Notes under the pieces: generated by a model | Databases searched by the model: none | The model's input: the letters and a program-made list of their open reading frames with translations, nothing else | Told to the model about the DNA's origin: nothing | Part shown: positions 39,257-47,250 of the stretch, piece by piece | Layout of the letters: every line of letters begins with the position of its first letter | Numbering within the stretch: position 1 is the first letter of the stretch | Made by a program: the position numbers and the translations under genes | Source: Gammaproteobacteria bacterium | GTDB lineage: Bacteria > Pseudomonadota > Gammaproteobacteria > Steroidobacterales > Steroidobacteraceae | Assembly (NCBI GenBank): GCA_947455595.1 | Contig: CANGOP010000019.1 | Location: forward strand, 1 to 53,118 | DNA length: 53,118 nucleotides | Reading direction: 5' to 3'

Positions 39257-41365
39257 TTACGGGTAGTATCCGATCCCAATATACGGATCCGGCGTATTGC
39301 AGGCGCCGGCCGCCGCGACCACCCCACAGAGACCATAACGGACTGTGCGCCCGGCATCCCATAGGCCCCACCCGTCATCCGTGCCCTTCCACGCTTCATC
39401 GAACCCATCGAAGTAAAAGATCGTCGTCGGAGCGCCGGCAGAACCCTTCCAGGCCGTGAGCAGATCGAGGTACGCCTTCGCATTGATGGGGGTCGCGGTA
39501 TAGAGCTCGATACTGGAATTGAGGTTCGTCCAGTTGGCCTTCCAGCCGGTTTCACCGATCACAACCGGCATGGCGGCACCGATGGTCGTGCGGGTGCCGG
39601 CGGTGTTGGTGAACGGATAAGCATTCACGGCTGCCACCTCGTTCTTCGCGAACGTGAGAGCTGCGTTCATCATCGCCGTCGCCCGACCCGGTCCCGTGGG
39701 TGTCGCCAGCTGCATCCAGTCCCACGACGTGGGATTGAGGATCGGATAGGTGTGCAATGAAGCAAAATCCAGATACGGCAGGATCGTATCGGGCTTCTCT
39801 CCATTGCCGGCCCGCCCGGCATAGAAGCTCGCCGTGTCATCGGCTGTAATCGGTTGCGTGACGCCAGCCCGCACCTGCTGCACGTAACTGAGCAAGCAGG
39901 TCACCGGTAAATTGTTGGCGAGGGAAGTTTCGTTACCCACGCTGACCGCAACCACCTGTGCATAGGTGTTGGCGAGCGTTATGGCCGTGGAAATCTGCGA
40001 CGAGTTCACAGCGTCGGCACAGGAGGCCGGCGCACCCTCCAGATAAATGCCGAGTTGCACACTCATCGTCGGGTAATTTGCAGCGATGAGCCGCAGAATG
40101 TTTCCCGAGTTGCCGTCGGCGCCGAAGAGGCGGATGAGGTTATAACCGGCCGCTTGAAACAGCCCGAGATCCTGCAGCAGCTGCGCGTCCGTCGGCACTT
40201 CGCCGAGTCCCGGTCCTCCCGCCCGATACGGCCCGTAGGCGATCGCTTTGCCCGTGGCATAGACAGCCGGCAAGGCGCGAAGACCCGCGGTGGGTACCGT
40301 TGCGGTCCCACTGAGCGCCACTGTTTTTGCCACGCCACCGGCCGAGACCGTGAGCGTCGCGCTCGCACTGCCCGCCGCCGTGGGCTTGAACGCGAGCCCC
40401 AGTGTGCAAGCGGCATTGGCGGCGAGTGCAGCTGCGCAGCTGTTGCTGACCACGAAGGCGCCGGCCTGGCTACCCGACAGCGCCGCCGAGGTGACGGTCA
40501 ATGACCCTGTCCCTGTGTTCTTCAGCGTGAGATTTTGAACCGCCGAGGTGGTACCAACAGCCTGGGCGGAAAAAGCCACCGTCGCCGGCGTGAGCGTGTA
40601 ACTCACGGCCGCCGCAGCGCCCGTGCCGCTCAGCGGCGCTGTCAGCGGGCTGCCGGTCGCATTACTGGCAACCGACAACGTCGCGGTGGCGGTTCCGGCC
40701 GCCGTCGGCTTAAAGCTCACGGATACGGTGCAGGTTCTGTTGGCCGTCAATCCTGCCGTACAAGTGTTGGTCTGGGCGAAATTGGTTGCGTTCGTACCCG
40801 TGACGCTGATGGATGACACCGTCAGCGTGCCGGTTCCGGTGTTCTTTAACGTGACGGTCTGTGCGGCACTGGTGACGCCGACGGTCGTCGAGGCAAACGT
40901 CAGGGCGCTGGGCGTCAGCGTGCCGGTGACGGTGACGGGCGCGACGCCGCTACCCGTCAACGCCGCCGTTCGGGTCGTCGCACCGGTGGCCGCCACCGAC
41001 AATGAGGCCGTCGAGGATGCCACTGCGGTCGGCGCAAACGAGAGCGAGACCGTACAGGTTTGACCGTTGGCGATCGCCCTCGTGCAGGTGTTCGTCTGAC
41101 GGAACACCGCGGCGCCGGTGCCCGTCAGAGAGACGGATACCGTGGCGGCAGTTGTTCCGGAATTGGTCACCGTCACGGTTTTGACCGCGCTCGTGGTGCC
41201 GGTTGTCTGGTTACCGAAGGCCACCGAGGTCGGATTCAGCGTCAGCGTCACCGCCGCCTCGGCGGGAATTGCTAAACCGAGCGCTAACAGGGCCCAAACG
41301 CCCACCCAAGGAAGCCATCGCTGGGAGGCCTTGAAAGCGCATTCTGTACAGGACAAACGGCTCAT
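39257..41365 (-). CDS. secreted GH17-like beta-1,3-glucanase with three Ig-like repeats
   Basis: Protein of 702 residues. Signal peptide at about 17-38 (WLPWVGVWALLALGLAIPAEAA). Three Ig-like repeats of 105-110 residues follow, of the choice-of-anchor D/ASPM-SPD-2-Hydin type; each has L(N/T)P(T/A)xVAF..., a T.T.TLKNTGTG-like strand and a Cys pair in NTC...TC. Then comes a catalytic domain (about 360-702) with the GH17 layout: YGPYR, NLIRLFGADG, acid/base candidate Glu479 in VSVGNET, SLHTYP and nucleophile candidate Glu605 in VIGETGWK, ending FDEAWKG and GWGLWD. The predicted reaction is cleavage of beta-1,3-glucan outside the cell. The ATG has GGGG upstream. A LacI-type operator lies in its promoter. 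Confidence 0.85.
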   Translation of the reverse strand: MSRLSCTECAFKASQRWLPWVGVWALLALGLAIPAEAAVTLTLNPTSVAFGNQTTGTTSAVKTVTVTNSGTTAATVSVSLTGTGAAVFRQTNTCTRAIANGQTCTVSLSFAPTAVASSTASLSVAATGATTRTAALTGSGVAPVTVTGTLTPSALTFASTTVGVTSAAQTVTLKNTGTGTLTVSSISVTGTNATNFAQTNTCTAGLTANRTCTVSVSFKPTAAGTATATLSVASNATGSPLTAPLSGTGAAAAVSYTLTPATVAFSAQAVGTTSAVQNLTLKNTGTGSLTVTSAALSGSQAGAFVVSNSCAAALAANAACTLGLAFKPTAAGSASATLTVSAGGVAKTVALSGTATVPTAGLRALPAVYATGKAIAYGPYRAGGPGLGEVPTDAQLLQDLGLFQAAGYNLIRLFGADGNSGNILRLIAANYPTMSVQLGIYLEGAPASCADAVNSSQISTAITLANTYAQVVAVSVGNETSLANNLPVTCLLSYVQQVRAGVTQPITADDTASFYAGRAGNGEKPDTILPYLDFASLHTYPILNPTSWDWMQLATPTGPGRATAMMNAALTFAKNEVAAVNAYPFTNTAGTRTTIGAAMPVVIGETGWKANWTNLNSSIELYTATPINAKAYLDLLTAWKGSAGAPTTIFYFDGFDEAWKGTDDGWGLWDAGRTVRYGLCGVVAAAGACNTPDPYIGIGYYP

Positions 41366-41415
41366 TTTTGAATTTGCCCCTGATTGAATTCAGGACATAG
41401 TCGGTGTAGATTCGA

Positions 41416-41444
41416 ATCTTGGCTTGAAAGCGGTTTCAGGTCAA
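41416..41444 (-). promoter_or_regulatory. glucanase promoter with LacI-type operator in the spacer
   Basis: On the minus strand TTGACC (41444-41439) and CAAGAT (41421-41416) are 17 bases apart. The 14-base operator TGAAACCGCTTTCA (41438-41425; TGAAAGCGGTTTCA on the plus strand) lies within that spacer directly beside the -35. It fits TGNAANCGNTTNCA, the CG-centred dyad bound by LacI/GalR regulators. A repressor here would block the glucanase and, from the shared 126-base gap, could also affect the divergent gene at 41492. The operator is strong, the -10 weak. Confidence 0.65.
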
Positions 41445-41491
41445 TTGGTCGACGAATAAGACTTAACACAATCCATTTTTCGGGGTAACTC

Positions 41492-43030
41492 ATGCGCATA
41501 CTGTCTGCTCACCTCGCCGGTTTGCGACGGCTCTTCACGATCGCCGCGGGTCTCACCGCCATCGCGGTCACCGGTGTAGCCCAAGCCACCGTCACCTTCA
41601 CGCCCACGGCCCTCGCCGCCTTTACCTCGCCCGTCGGGACTGCGAGTGCTGCGCAGACCGTCACCTTCAAAACGACGACCGCACTCTACAAGGTCTCCGC
41701 AGTGAGCAGTCTCGCCGCTTACGCGATCAGTGCCAATACCTGCGGCACGGCGGCAGCCACGGTCACATTGGCTGCGAATGCGACCTGCTCGTTCACCGTG
41801 ACCTACACGGCCACTGCCACGGCCGCCACGTCGGCCACGATCACCGTGAACGGTGCAACAACGACGACGGGCACCGCAACGGCGCAAGGCTCGTTGGCGG
41901 CCTCGGGCAATAGCAATCTCGTCAGCCTGCTGAATGGCACAGCTGCGATCACGACCTACGCCTTCCCGAGCACGCCAGCGGGCAGCACGGCGACGCTGGC
42001 GGTGACGGTCAAGAACCTCTCGACGACGACCGCCTTGTCGGGCGTGACGGTAGCCATCTCCGGCACGGGCTTCACGCAAGCGGCCACCTGCGCGGCGTCG
42101 TTGGCGGCCAGCGGCACTTGTGTGTCGAACATCACGTTCGCACCGTCCGCAGCGGGCAGCTACACCGGAACGCTGACCGTGTCGGCCACCAATTCCGCGG
42201 CAGGCACTGTCGCGTTGACCGGCACGGGCTCCACCCCCGTCCCGGCGTGGGAAACGACGAATACCCTCGGCACCGGAACCGCCATGTTTATGGCCGGCCC
42301 ACCGATGCGTTATGCCACGACAACCGGCGTCGCCGGTTGCAACTCCGCGACGGGTGGCTACGTGCACACAACGCAAGGCGGCGACATCTGCGCGTTTGCT
42401 AGCGCGAACTACACGTTCAGCTACGACTCCTCGCAGACGGGTACGGCTTACGACGACTACTACATCTACCAGGCAAGTGCCGGCGCGGCTTACAACAAGA
42501 CCACGGATTATTTCGGCTATTCGGTCTTGGCGCCCTACGCCAACGGCAATAAGGCCATCGTGCCCGTCGGCATCGCTAACTCAGCGGCCATGCTCATTCG
42601 CTTGGGCAATCAGGTCACTCCGACGGCAACGAACGGTACCGCCAATGTCTTCACGGTGACCATCAAGAACCAAGCACTCAACGGCACTTGGCCCGCCACG
42701 AACTCGGCTGCCTGCACCACCGACGTCGTGCTCCTGACACCGGCCACCGGAACGGTGAATGGTCCTGGTGCGGCATCGTTCACCGGCGCGTACCTCGGCC
42801 AGGCATCGGCCACTTACGTCGCTGGACTGGGCTTGCTGGACTACTCGGTCCCGCTGAGCGCCTTCACCTGCCTGACGAATGATTCTGGCACGGGTGCGGC
42901 GACGACCATCGCCGCCCTGAAGGCCACCGGTGTGACTCAGGTTGCCGTGAAGATCGTCGGCAGCAAGAACCCCAAGGTGGTCGCGACCTCGGTCGATGCG
43001 ATCTCCGTGGGCGGCATCTCGTTCCAGTAA
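41492..43030 (+). CDS. secreted Ig-like repeat protein with a shared uncharacterised C-terminal domain
   Basis: Protein of 512 residues with a signal peptide (LFTIAAGLTAIAVTGVAQA). Two Ig-like, Ala/Thr-rich segments of the choice-of-anchor D type follow, with Cys pairs (NTCGTAAATVTL ... TCSFTV; TCAASLAASGTCVSNITF). After a PVPAW hinge near residue 250, the C-terminal part has YTFSYDSSQTGTAYDDYYIYQ, AAMLIRLGNQVTP, NVFTVTIKNQ, LLDYSVPLSAFTC and a final VDAISVGGISFQ. Several of these strings recur in the protein at 43443. I recognise no enzyme motif; a carbohydrate-binding or surface role is a guess from the neighbouring glucanase. GGGG precedes the ATG. A rho-independent terminator follows. Confidence 0.8.
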   Translation: MRILSAHLAGLRRLFTIAAGLTAIAVTGVAQATVTFTPTALAAFTSPVGTASAAQTVTFKTTTALYKVSAVSSLAAYAISANTCGTAAATVTLAANATCSFTVTYTATATAATSATITVNGATTTTGTATAQGSLAASGNSNLVSLLNGTAAITTYAFPSTPAGSTATLAVTVKNLSTTTALSGVTVAISGTGFTQAATCAASLAASGTCVSNITFAPSAAGSYTGTLTVSATNSAAGTVALTGTGSTPVPAWETTNTLGTGTAMFMAGPPMRYATTTGVAGCNSATGGYVHTTQGGDICAFASANYTFSYDSSQTGTAYDDYYIYQASAGAAYNKTTDYFGYSVLAPYANGNKAIVPVGIANSAAMLIRLGNQVTPTATNGTANVFTVTIKNQALNGTWPATNSAACTTDVVLLTPATGTVNGPGAASFTGAYLGQASATYVAGLGLLDYSVPLSAFTCLTNDSGTGAATTIAALKATGVTQVAVKIVGSKNPKVVATSVDAISVGGISFQ

Positions 43031-43046
43031 TACCGAGAAGCATCTT

Positions 43047-43103
43047 GACCGGCTGCCCTAACAGCCGGTCCGTTAAAGGGCGGCATGAGGCCGCCCTTTT
43101 TTT
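43047..43103 (+). terminator. double hairpin ending in a rho-independent terminator
   Basis: GACCGGCTG (43047-43055) pairs with CAGCCGGTC (43062-43070). Then AAAGGGCGGC (43075-43084) pairs perfectly with GCCGCCCTTT (43090-43099), and a run of seven T ends at 43103. The second hairpin is a textbook terminator 45 bases after the stop codon; the first may protect the 3' end. Confidence 0.92.
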
Positions 43104-43197
43104 ATCCATCACGAACATCACCGTGCCGCAAGATCATCCGCAGTGGTTCATGTCCAGTACGAATATTGATATTTGATGGGATGGAAGATCGCGCGTC

Positions 43198-43211
43198 TAA
43201 AACCGCTTCCG
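43198..43211. promoter_or_regulatory. degenerate LacI-type operator, possible auxiliary site
   Basis: TAAAACCGCTTCCG matches 11 of 14 positions of the operator at 43374 (in the reverse orientation, TGAAACCGCTTTCA). It lies 176 bases upstream of that site, a distance compatible with looping by a tetrameric repressor. Symmetry is poorer than in the other two copies. Confidence 0.4.
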
Positions 43212-43296
43212 GATTTTTTCTGCGCCACCGCGCAAACGAAAAGCAGACAAAAAGGCCCGTTTTTAAGTCTTTTCGGCAGCATTCGTTGACGCGATG

Positions 43297-43362
43297 AAAT
43301 AAAAATATTTATTTAATTATGTCTAATCGATTTGACAATCGAGCCCTCGCTCATGGTAAAAA
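43297..43362 (+). promoter_or_regulatory. AT-rich UP-like tract and promoter of the gene at 43443
   Basis: A run of 24 bases with only A and T (43297-43320) precedes a perfect -35, TTGACA (43332-43337). The -10 is unclear: GGTAAA at 17 bases or TAAAAA (43357-43362) at 19 bases. The AT tract could act as an UP element or bind a nucleoid protein. The following operator (43374-43387) would cover the first transcribed bases. Confidence 0.55.
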
Positions 43363-43373
43363 AGACCCACCGT

Positions 43374-43387
43374 TGAAAGCGGTTTCA
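43374..43387. promoter_or_regulatory. LacI-type operator before the gene at 43443
   Basis: TGAAAGCGGTTTCA is identical over 14 bases to the operator at 41425-41438. It lies just downstream of the predicted promoter, at about +5 to +18, the classical position for a repressor. The mRNA leader after it is about 55 bases and carries AGGGG before the ATG. Confidence 0.75.
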
Positions 43388-43442
43388 CGTTTCTAGAACC
43401 AGATCAAAAATTTCCTTTCATCATTTACGTAGGGGATACGAC

Positions 43443-44258
43443 ATGAGCTTGAACTCCTTCCTGAAGGCCGGCGTCACCGCAGCCCTGCTGATGGGTAGCG
43501 CCTGCGCGCTCGCCGATGGCACCGCCAATTTCGCCTCTGACATCTCCGTGGGCGCTGCACCGGACTACACCTTGTCAACGGCCCAGGGCGGCCAGGTTTA
43601 CGGCTACAACAGCTGCTTCCACGCCACGGCGCCATGCATTCCCGGCTCACCAACCTATGACGGTTCGAACGACTGGCACTTTTACTATGCTCCGCCGGCG
43701 TGGTACGTGACGGAATTCGATGAGTTCGCACTGATGGAAGGCACCTACGGCCCGATCGGCGCCCCGGGCATCTATTACGGACTGACCCTCACAGCGCCGA
43801 ATACGCTGACCAAGGGCGTTGCCCAGAAGCTGAGCGTGTCGGATGCGAAGTACGTGCTGGTGAAGATGGGCAACTTCTGCGGCCCGGTCGGCTGCAAGGG
43901 CCCAACCGCTGCCAATGTGCTGACGATCGTGCTCTCCAACGGCACCAACACCCCCACCGTCAACCAGGATCCGCATACCGACCCGACGACCACCGCACTG
44001 TGCTCGGCGAGCGTGACGCTGGCCGGCACGGGTGATGGTATTGATGTGGGCCCAACGAGCACGAACCGCTTGCACGCCATGTTCACCTACAAGGTGAACC
44101 TGAAAGAGTTCAAGTGCTCGAAGGGCACCTTGGCCAAGGCGACCTCGGGACTGACCGCCGTCTCCGTGGAAGTCCGTCAAGACAAGAACGTCGATGCGAT
44201 GAGCGTGGGCGATGAACTCGAGATGGTGGCCGTCTCGCGCGTGTCGTTCGGCAAGTAA
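43443..44258 (+). CDS. secreted protein sharing the C-terminal domain of the 41492 product
   Basis: Protein of 271 residues with a signal peptide (FLKAGVTAALLMGSACALADG). The mature part is beta-rich with several Cys (NSCFHATAPC, NFCGPVGCKG, TALCSASVTL, EFKCSKG), probably in disulfides. The strings YVLVKMGN, AANVLTIVLSNG, YKVNLKEFKC, LTAVSVEVRQDKN and VAVSRVSFGK line up, in order, with AMLIRLGN, ANVFTVTIKN, YSVPLSAFTC, VTQVAVKIVGSKN and ISVGGISFQ of the protein at 41492. This indicates one domain family. There are no Ig-like repeats here. Function unknown; co-regulation by the operator suggests work alongside the glucanase. GGGG precedes the ATG and a terminator follows. Confidence 0.8.
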   Translation: MSLNSFLKAGVTAALLMGSACALADGTANFASDISVGAAPDYTLSTAQGGQVYGYNSCFHATAPCIPGSPTYDGSNDWHFYYAPPAWYVTEFDEFALMEGTYGPIGAPGIYYGLTLTAPNTLTKGVAQKLSVSDAKYVLVKMGNFCGPVGCKGPTAANVLTIVLSNGTNTPTVNQDPHTDPTTTALCSASVTLAGTGDGIDVGPTSTNRLHAMFTYKVNLKEFKCSKGTLAKATSGLTAVSVEVRQDKNVDAMSVGDELEMVAVSRVSFGK

Positions 44259-44289
44259 TTGCACGCACGCTGACGCACTCGTCAGAAGG

Positions 44290-44320
44290 AAAGGCCCGAC
44301 GTTCGTCGGGCCTTTTTTTT
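44290..44320 (+). terminator. rho-independent terminator after the gene at 43443
   Basis: AAAGGCCCGACG (44290-44301) pairs with CGTCGGGCCTTT (44304-44315) around a very small loop, followed by T to 44320 (eight T in all). It begins 31 bases after the stop codon. Confidence 0.93.
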
Positions 44321-44378
44321 GGCCCCGTCACACTCGAATACCGTGGCATGCTGCCCGCGGTTTCACGACCATCCCGCC

Positions 44379-44963
44379 ATGACCGAATCTGCGCACTTCC
44401 ACCTGCTGCAACAGTTCGAACCTCGCCTCATCGCCGCCTGCCGCGCGTTGGATGCGACGGTCTACGACCCGCACTATCTGACCGAAGAGGCGGCTGAACT
44501 GGAACAAATACAGGCGAACCCGCGATCCAGGGTCGTGGCGAGTTATTCGGGGCACGTCGTTGGCTATATCGAATACATTCCGCTGACGACGGCGGGATTC
44601 GATCTCTTCCTCGCCACGCGGGATCAGGTCTTTGATTTACGCATTGCCCCCAGCCTCGTTTCGCCTTGGCGCAGCGATTCGCCGGTCGATATCTACATCG
44701 CATCGATGGTCGTGCACCCGGACATGCAGAGCAAAGGCATTTCGATGGTTCTACTGCAGGGTCTGCTGCGCGCCTTGCAGTCACTGACGTGCGAGGGCTA
44801 CCGACTGGGGCGTATCGGGGGTACCGCAGTATCTGTGCCCGGCAAACGCTTTCTCGAGACGATGCTGGGCTTATCCCTCGCCCATGACGTGCCAGGTGGG
44901 GTGGCCGGCGTCGGCGACGCCGATCAGGTCTTAGGCTATCTGAGCCACTATCTGGACTGGTGA
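44379..44963 (+). CDS. GNAT-like acetyltransferase
   Basis: Protein of 194 residues resembling GNAT N-acetyltransferases: a central strand VDIYIASMVVHPDMQSKGISMVLLQGLLRAL fits motif A, with a Q-x-K-G-x-S variant of the acetyl-CoA-binding Q/R-x-x-G-x-G/A loop. VVGYIEYIPL fits the preceding strand. Substrate unknown. The open frame begins at a TTG inside the upstream terminator; ATG 44379 is the sensible start. It has no Shine-Dalgarno sequence; GACCAT lies six bases upstream, a weak version of the start-proximal -10 seen elsewhere. It is convergent with the VOC gene; the gap 44964-45102 holds nothing I can name. Confidence 0.7.
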   Translation: MTESAHFHLLQQFEPRLIAACRALDATVYDPHYLTEEAAELEQIQANPRSRVVASYSGHVVGYIEYIPLTTAGFDLFLATRDQVFDLRIAPSLVSPWRSDSPVDIYIASMVVHPDMQSKGISMVLLQGLLRALQSLTCEGYRLGRIGGTAVSVPGKRFLETMLGLSLAHDVPGGVAGVGDADQVLGYLSHYLDW

Positions 44964-45102
44964 ATGCCCGCCCAACGCGCAGACCTGGGATAGCCGAATT
45001 CAAAATAAGACATCTTGCACGCTCAGGCCTGCCACGGCCGGCCAGTCACCGCCCGAAGCACAAGAGACGCGACCGCCGGTTGTACGTCCCCACAGCACGC
45101 CG

Positions 45103-45486
45103 TTAGCCCGCCACCGGTGAGCAAAATTCAACCCGTGTTCGGTCCGGACAGCGAACATACGAGACGGTTTGGCCCCACGGCTTCAAGACAGGTTCTTTGA
45201 GGGAAACGGCGCCTTCCGCAATCGCTTTCGCGTGGCCCTCAGCAACCTGATCCGTCACGAGCGCCACCTCCATTCCCAGTGGCTCCCCGGATTGGCTCGC
45301 TTTGACGTACCCACCGGGCAAGTTGGCGGCGCCTAATTCATGACTCGCAAAGGCCAGTGCACTGGCGCCGGTGTCCAACTCGCCATAGCCTGAGTCGTGA
45401 ATGAACCGGCGCTTTAACCCAAAAGCCCGCTCGAAGAATTCAACGGAGGCCACGACGTCGGGAACATCCATAAATGGTGTATCCAA
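45103..45486 (-). CDS. VOC (glyoxalase/bleomycin-resistance) family protein, 5' end probably frameshifted
   Basis: The frame encodes 127 residues of one VOC protein: VPDVVASVEFFERAFGLKRRF, SGYGELDTGASALAFASHELGAANLP, GMEVALVTDQV and VSYVRCPDRTRVEFCSPV, with the metal-type Glu in VEFCSP. Members usually begin with FGYTI directly before the VPDV segment. That stretch (LRFGYTIY) is present just upstream (about 45468-45494) but in a different frame. Around 45470 the minus strand reads TATGGATGTTCCC, where a TATGTTCCC-like sequence would keep frame. So the gene either starts at the TTG at 45486 or is a recent frameshift mutant or sequencing error. Upstream, 45487-45717 holds no other gene. Confidence 0.65.
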   Translation of the reverse strand: MDTPFMDVPDVVASVEFFERAFGLKRRFIHDSGYGELDTGASALAFASHELGAANLPGGYVKASQSGEPLGMEVALVTDQVAEGHAKAIAEGAVSLKEPVLKPWGQTVSYVRCPDRTRVEFCSPVAG

Positions 45487-45717
45487 ATCTCAGATGTGGA
45501 TCCTCTTCTGGAATGCCCCCCGGATCTGGTCGCTTTTGCGCAACGACCACCCGGGCAACCATTGCCGCAAGCGCACACTGAGCCTGCCGGACAGACACGT
45601 CGTGTGCCCTCAGCGGCCACCCGCTGCGCCCATCGGCACGCAACCCCGGTGGATCCTGAGGCGCAGAGCAGCCTCAGCGACCGACTGGCGCTGCGGCGTC
45701 ATTTTCCCATTTGAATT

Positions 45718-45792
45718 TGGTGGGGCGGGTGGGGTTCGAACCCACGACCAATCGGTTAAAAGCCGAATGCTCTACCACTGAGCTACCGCCCC
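45718..45792 (-). tRNA. tRNA-Lys (TTT)
   Basis: The reverse complement gives a 75-base cloverleaf with encoded CCA. The acceptor stem is GGGGCGG/CCGCCCC, the D arm is GCTC...GAGC, the anticodon is TTT in CTTTTAA, and the T loop contains GGTTCGAACCC. A dyad CTGAGGC/GCCTCAG at 45656-45677 follows it but lacks a T run. Confidence 0.95.
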
Positions 45793-45848
45793 AAGATGCG
45801 GTTCATCTGTAGGGTCGTCGGCTCACACGAGCCTCACGACGGGCCGCG

Positions 45849-45857
45849 ATTCTAGCA
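45849..45857 (-). promoter_or_regulatory. extended -10 promoter of tRNA-Lys
   Basis: On the minus strand TGC-TAGAAT (45857-45849) is an extended -10 with five of six hexamer matches, followed by a GC-rich discriminator (GCGGCCC), a mark of stringently controlled stable-RNA promoters. The predicted start is about 50 bases before the tRNA. Read-through from queC is also possible. Confidence 0.5.
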
Positions 45858-45899
45858 GGGCAAAACCCTTTTCGCTGCCCCGAAATGGTGTCCGACGAC

Positions 45900-46577
45900 C
45901 TACCCCCGATACCGGGTCGGGTCCAGTACGCCTGCCTGCGTAAATCCCTCCCGCCGCAACCGGCAGGAATCACAGACGCCGCAGGCGCGCCCGTCGGCAT
46001 CGGCCTGGTAACAGGACACCGTCCACGAAAAATCAACACCGTGAGCGAGTCCGGCCTGAATAATGCCGGCCTTACTGAGTTCAATCAGGGGCGCGACAAT
46101 CCGAAACCGCTCGCCCTCTACGCCTGCCTTCGTGGCGAGATTCGCGACGTGTTCGAAGGCCTCGATAAACTCGGGACGACAATCCGGATAGCCCGAATAA
46201 TCAATGGCATTCACGCCGATATGAATCTCTCGTGCACCGAGCACTTCCGCCCAACCCAACGCCAACGCAAGAAAGACGGTATTGCGCGCCGGCACGTACG
46301 TGACCGGAATGCCGGTCGTTCCCGACTCCGGTACTGGAATCGTCGCGTCGGTGAGCGCTGAACCCCCAAAACCGCCGAGGCCAATCGAGACGACGCGGTG
46401 CTCGACCGCACCCAATTCAGCGGCGACCCGCGCTGCCGCATCAAGTTCGGCACGATGCCGCTGGCCGTAATCAAAGCTCAGCGCATAACAGTTGCGCCCC
46501 GCCGCTCGCGCCAGCGCCAGCACCGTGGCCGAGTCTAGACCACCGGACAACAAGACCACTGCCTTTGGCGCGCTCAT
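45900..46577 (-). CDS. queC: 7-cyano-7-deazaguanine synthase
   Basis: Converts 7-carboxy-7-deazaguanine to preQ0 with ATP and ammonia, in the queuosine pathway. The 225 residues have the PP-loop [12 protein letters not shown] and a C-terminal zinc-Cys cluster ([21 protein letters not shown]). ATG 46577 overlaps the queE stop (ATGA) and has GAGGAGAAGGG upstream; the longer frame to 46655 is not family-like. Last gene of the ruvB-tol-pal-que run. tRNA-Lys follows 107 bases later with its own promoter. Confidence 0.96.
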   Translation of the reverse strand: MSAPKAVVLLSGGLDSATVLALARAAGRNCYALSFDYGQRHRAELDAAARVAAELGAVEHRVVSIGLGGFGGSALTDATIPVPESGTTGIPVTYVPARNTVFLALALGWAEVLGAREIHIGVNAIDYSGYPDCRPEFIEAFEHVANLATKAGVEGERFRIVAPLIELSKAGIIQAGLAHGVDFSWTVSCYQADADGRACGVCDSCRLRREGFTQAGVLDPTRYRG

Positions 46578-47248
46578 CGACCCTTCTCCTCGCCCCATAA
46601 CAGCTTGTGCAACTGCAGTTGGAATCGCACATCTAATCGATCTTCCAAGATCCACTCTGCCAGCGCCCGCGGCTCAACCGCCCCAAAGGCCGGCGAGAAC
46701 AGCACCTGCGCTTGTTGTGGAAGACGGTACTGGGCACAAAACGCGCGACTCCAGTCATAGTCTTCCCGGCTCGTGATCACGAACTTGATCAGATCCGACG
46801 GCCGCGGCGCCTCGACATTCGACAACACGTTTCGATGCATCTCGCCAGAGCCCGGCGTCTTGACATCAAGGACGCGGACGACGCGTTCGTCGACGCCGGA
46901 CGCATCCACCGCCCCGCTCGTCTCGAGCGACACCCGAAACCCCGCGTCGCACAGGCGCTGCATGAGCGTCAGAGCATTCGGCTGGGCAAGCGGCTCGCCA
47001 CCCGTCACACACACATGGCGCGGGCCTAAGGCACGGACCTGTTCGATGACCGAATCAATGGAAAACCACTCGCCGCCATAGAACGAATACGTCGTGTCGC
47101 AGTACACGCAGCGCAACGGGCAGCCGGTTAATCGCACGAACACGGTGGGCCAGCCGACGGTGTCTGCCTCACCCTGTAAGGATGCAAAAATTTCAGTGAG
47201 GCGCAATCGTTCCGGGGCCGGAATCGTATCGCGCGGCACGGCCGCCAT
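46574..47248 (-). CDS. queE: 7-carboxy-7-deazaguanine synthase (radical SAM)
   Basis: Radical SAM enzyme that rearranges 6-carboxytetrahydropterin to 7-carboxy-7-deazaguanine. The 224 residues include [25 protein letters not shown], the cluster motif [12 protein letters not shown] (CxxxCxxC), [18 protein letters not shown] and DVKTPGSGE. The product acts directly upstream of QueC, whose start overlaps its stop. It begins two bases after the cpoB stop. A queD homologue is not in the window. Confidence 0.95.
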   Translation of the reverse strand: MAAVPRDTIPAPERLRLTEIFASLQGEADTVGWPTVFVRLTGCPLRCVYCDTTYSFYGGEWFSIDSVIEQVRALGPRHVCVTGGEPLAQPNALTLMQRLCDAGFRVSLETSGAVDASGVDERVVRVLDVKTPGSGEMHRNVLSNVEAPRPSDLIKFVITSREDYDWSRAFCAQYRLPQQAQVLFSPAFGAVEPRALAEWILEDRLDVRFQLQLHKLLWGEEKGR

Positions 47249-47250
47249 GA

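Noticed and set aside
39700..41300. Repeats inside the glucanase gene as a CRISPR or tandem DNA repeat
   Set aside because: The similarity is at protein level between Ig-like domains of about 105-110 residues; DNA copies are divergent and there are no short direct repeats with spacers.
45656..45677. Rho-independent terminator after tRNA-Lys
   Set aside because: A seven-pair stem is present, but no T run follows on the minus strand.
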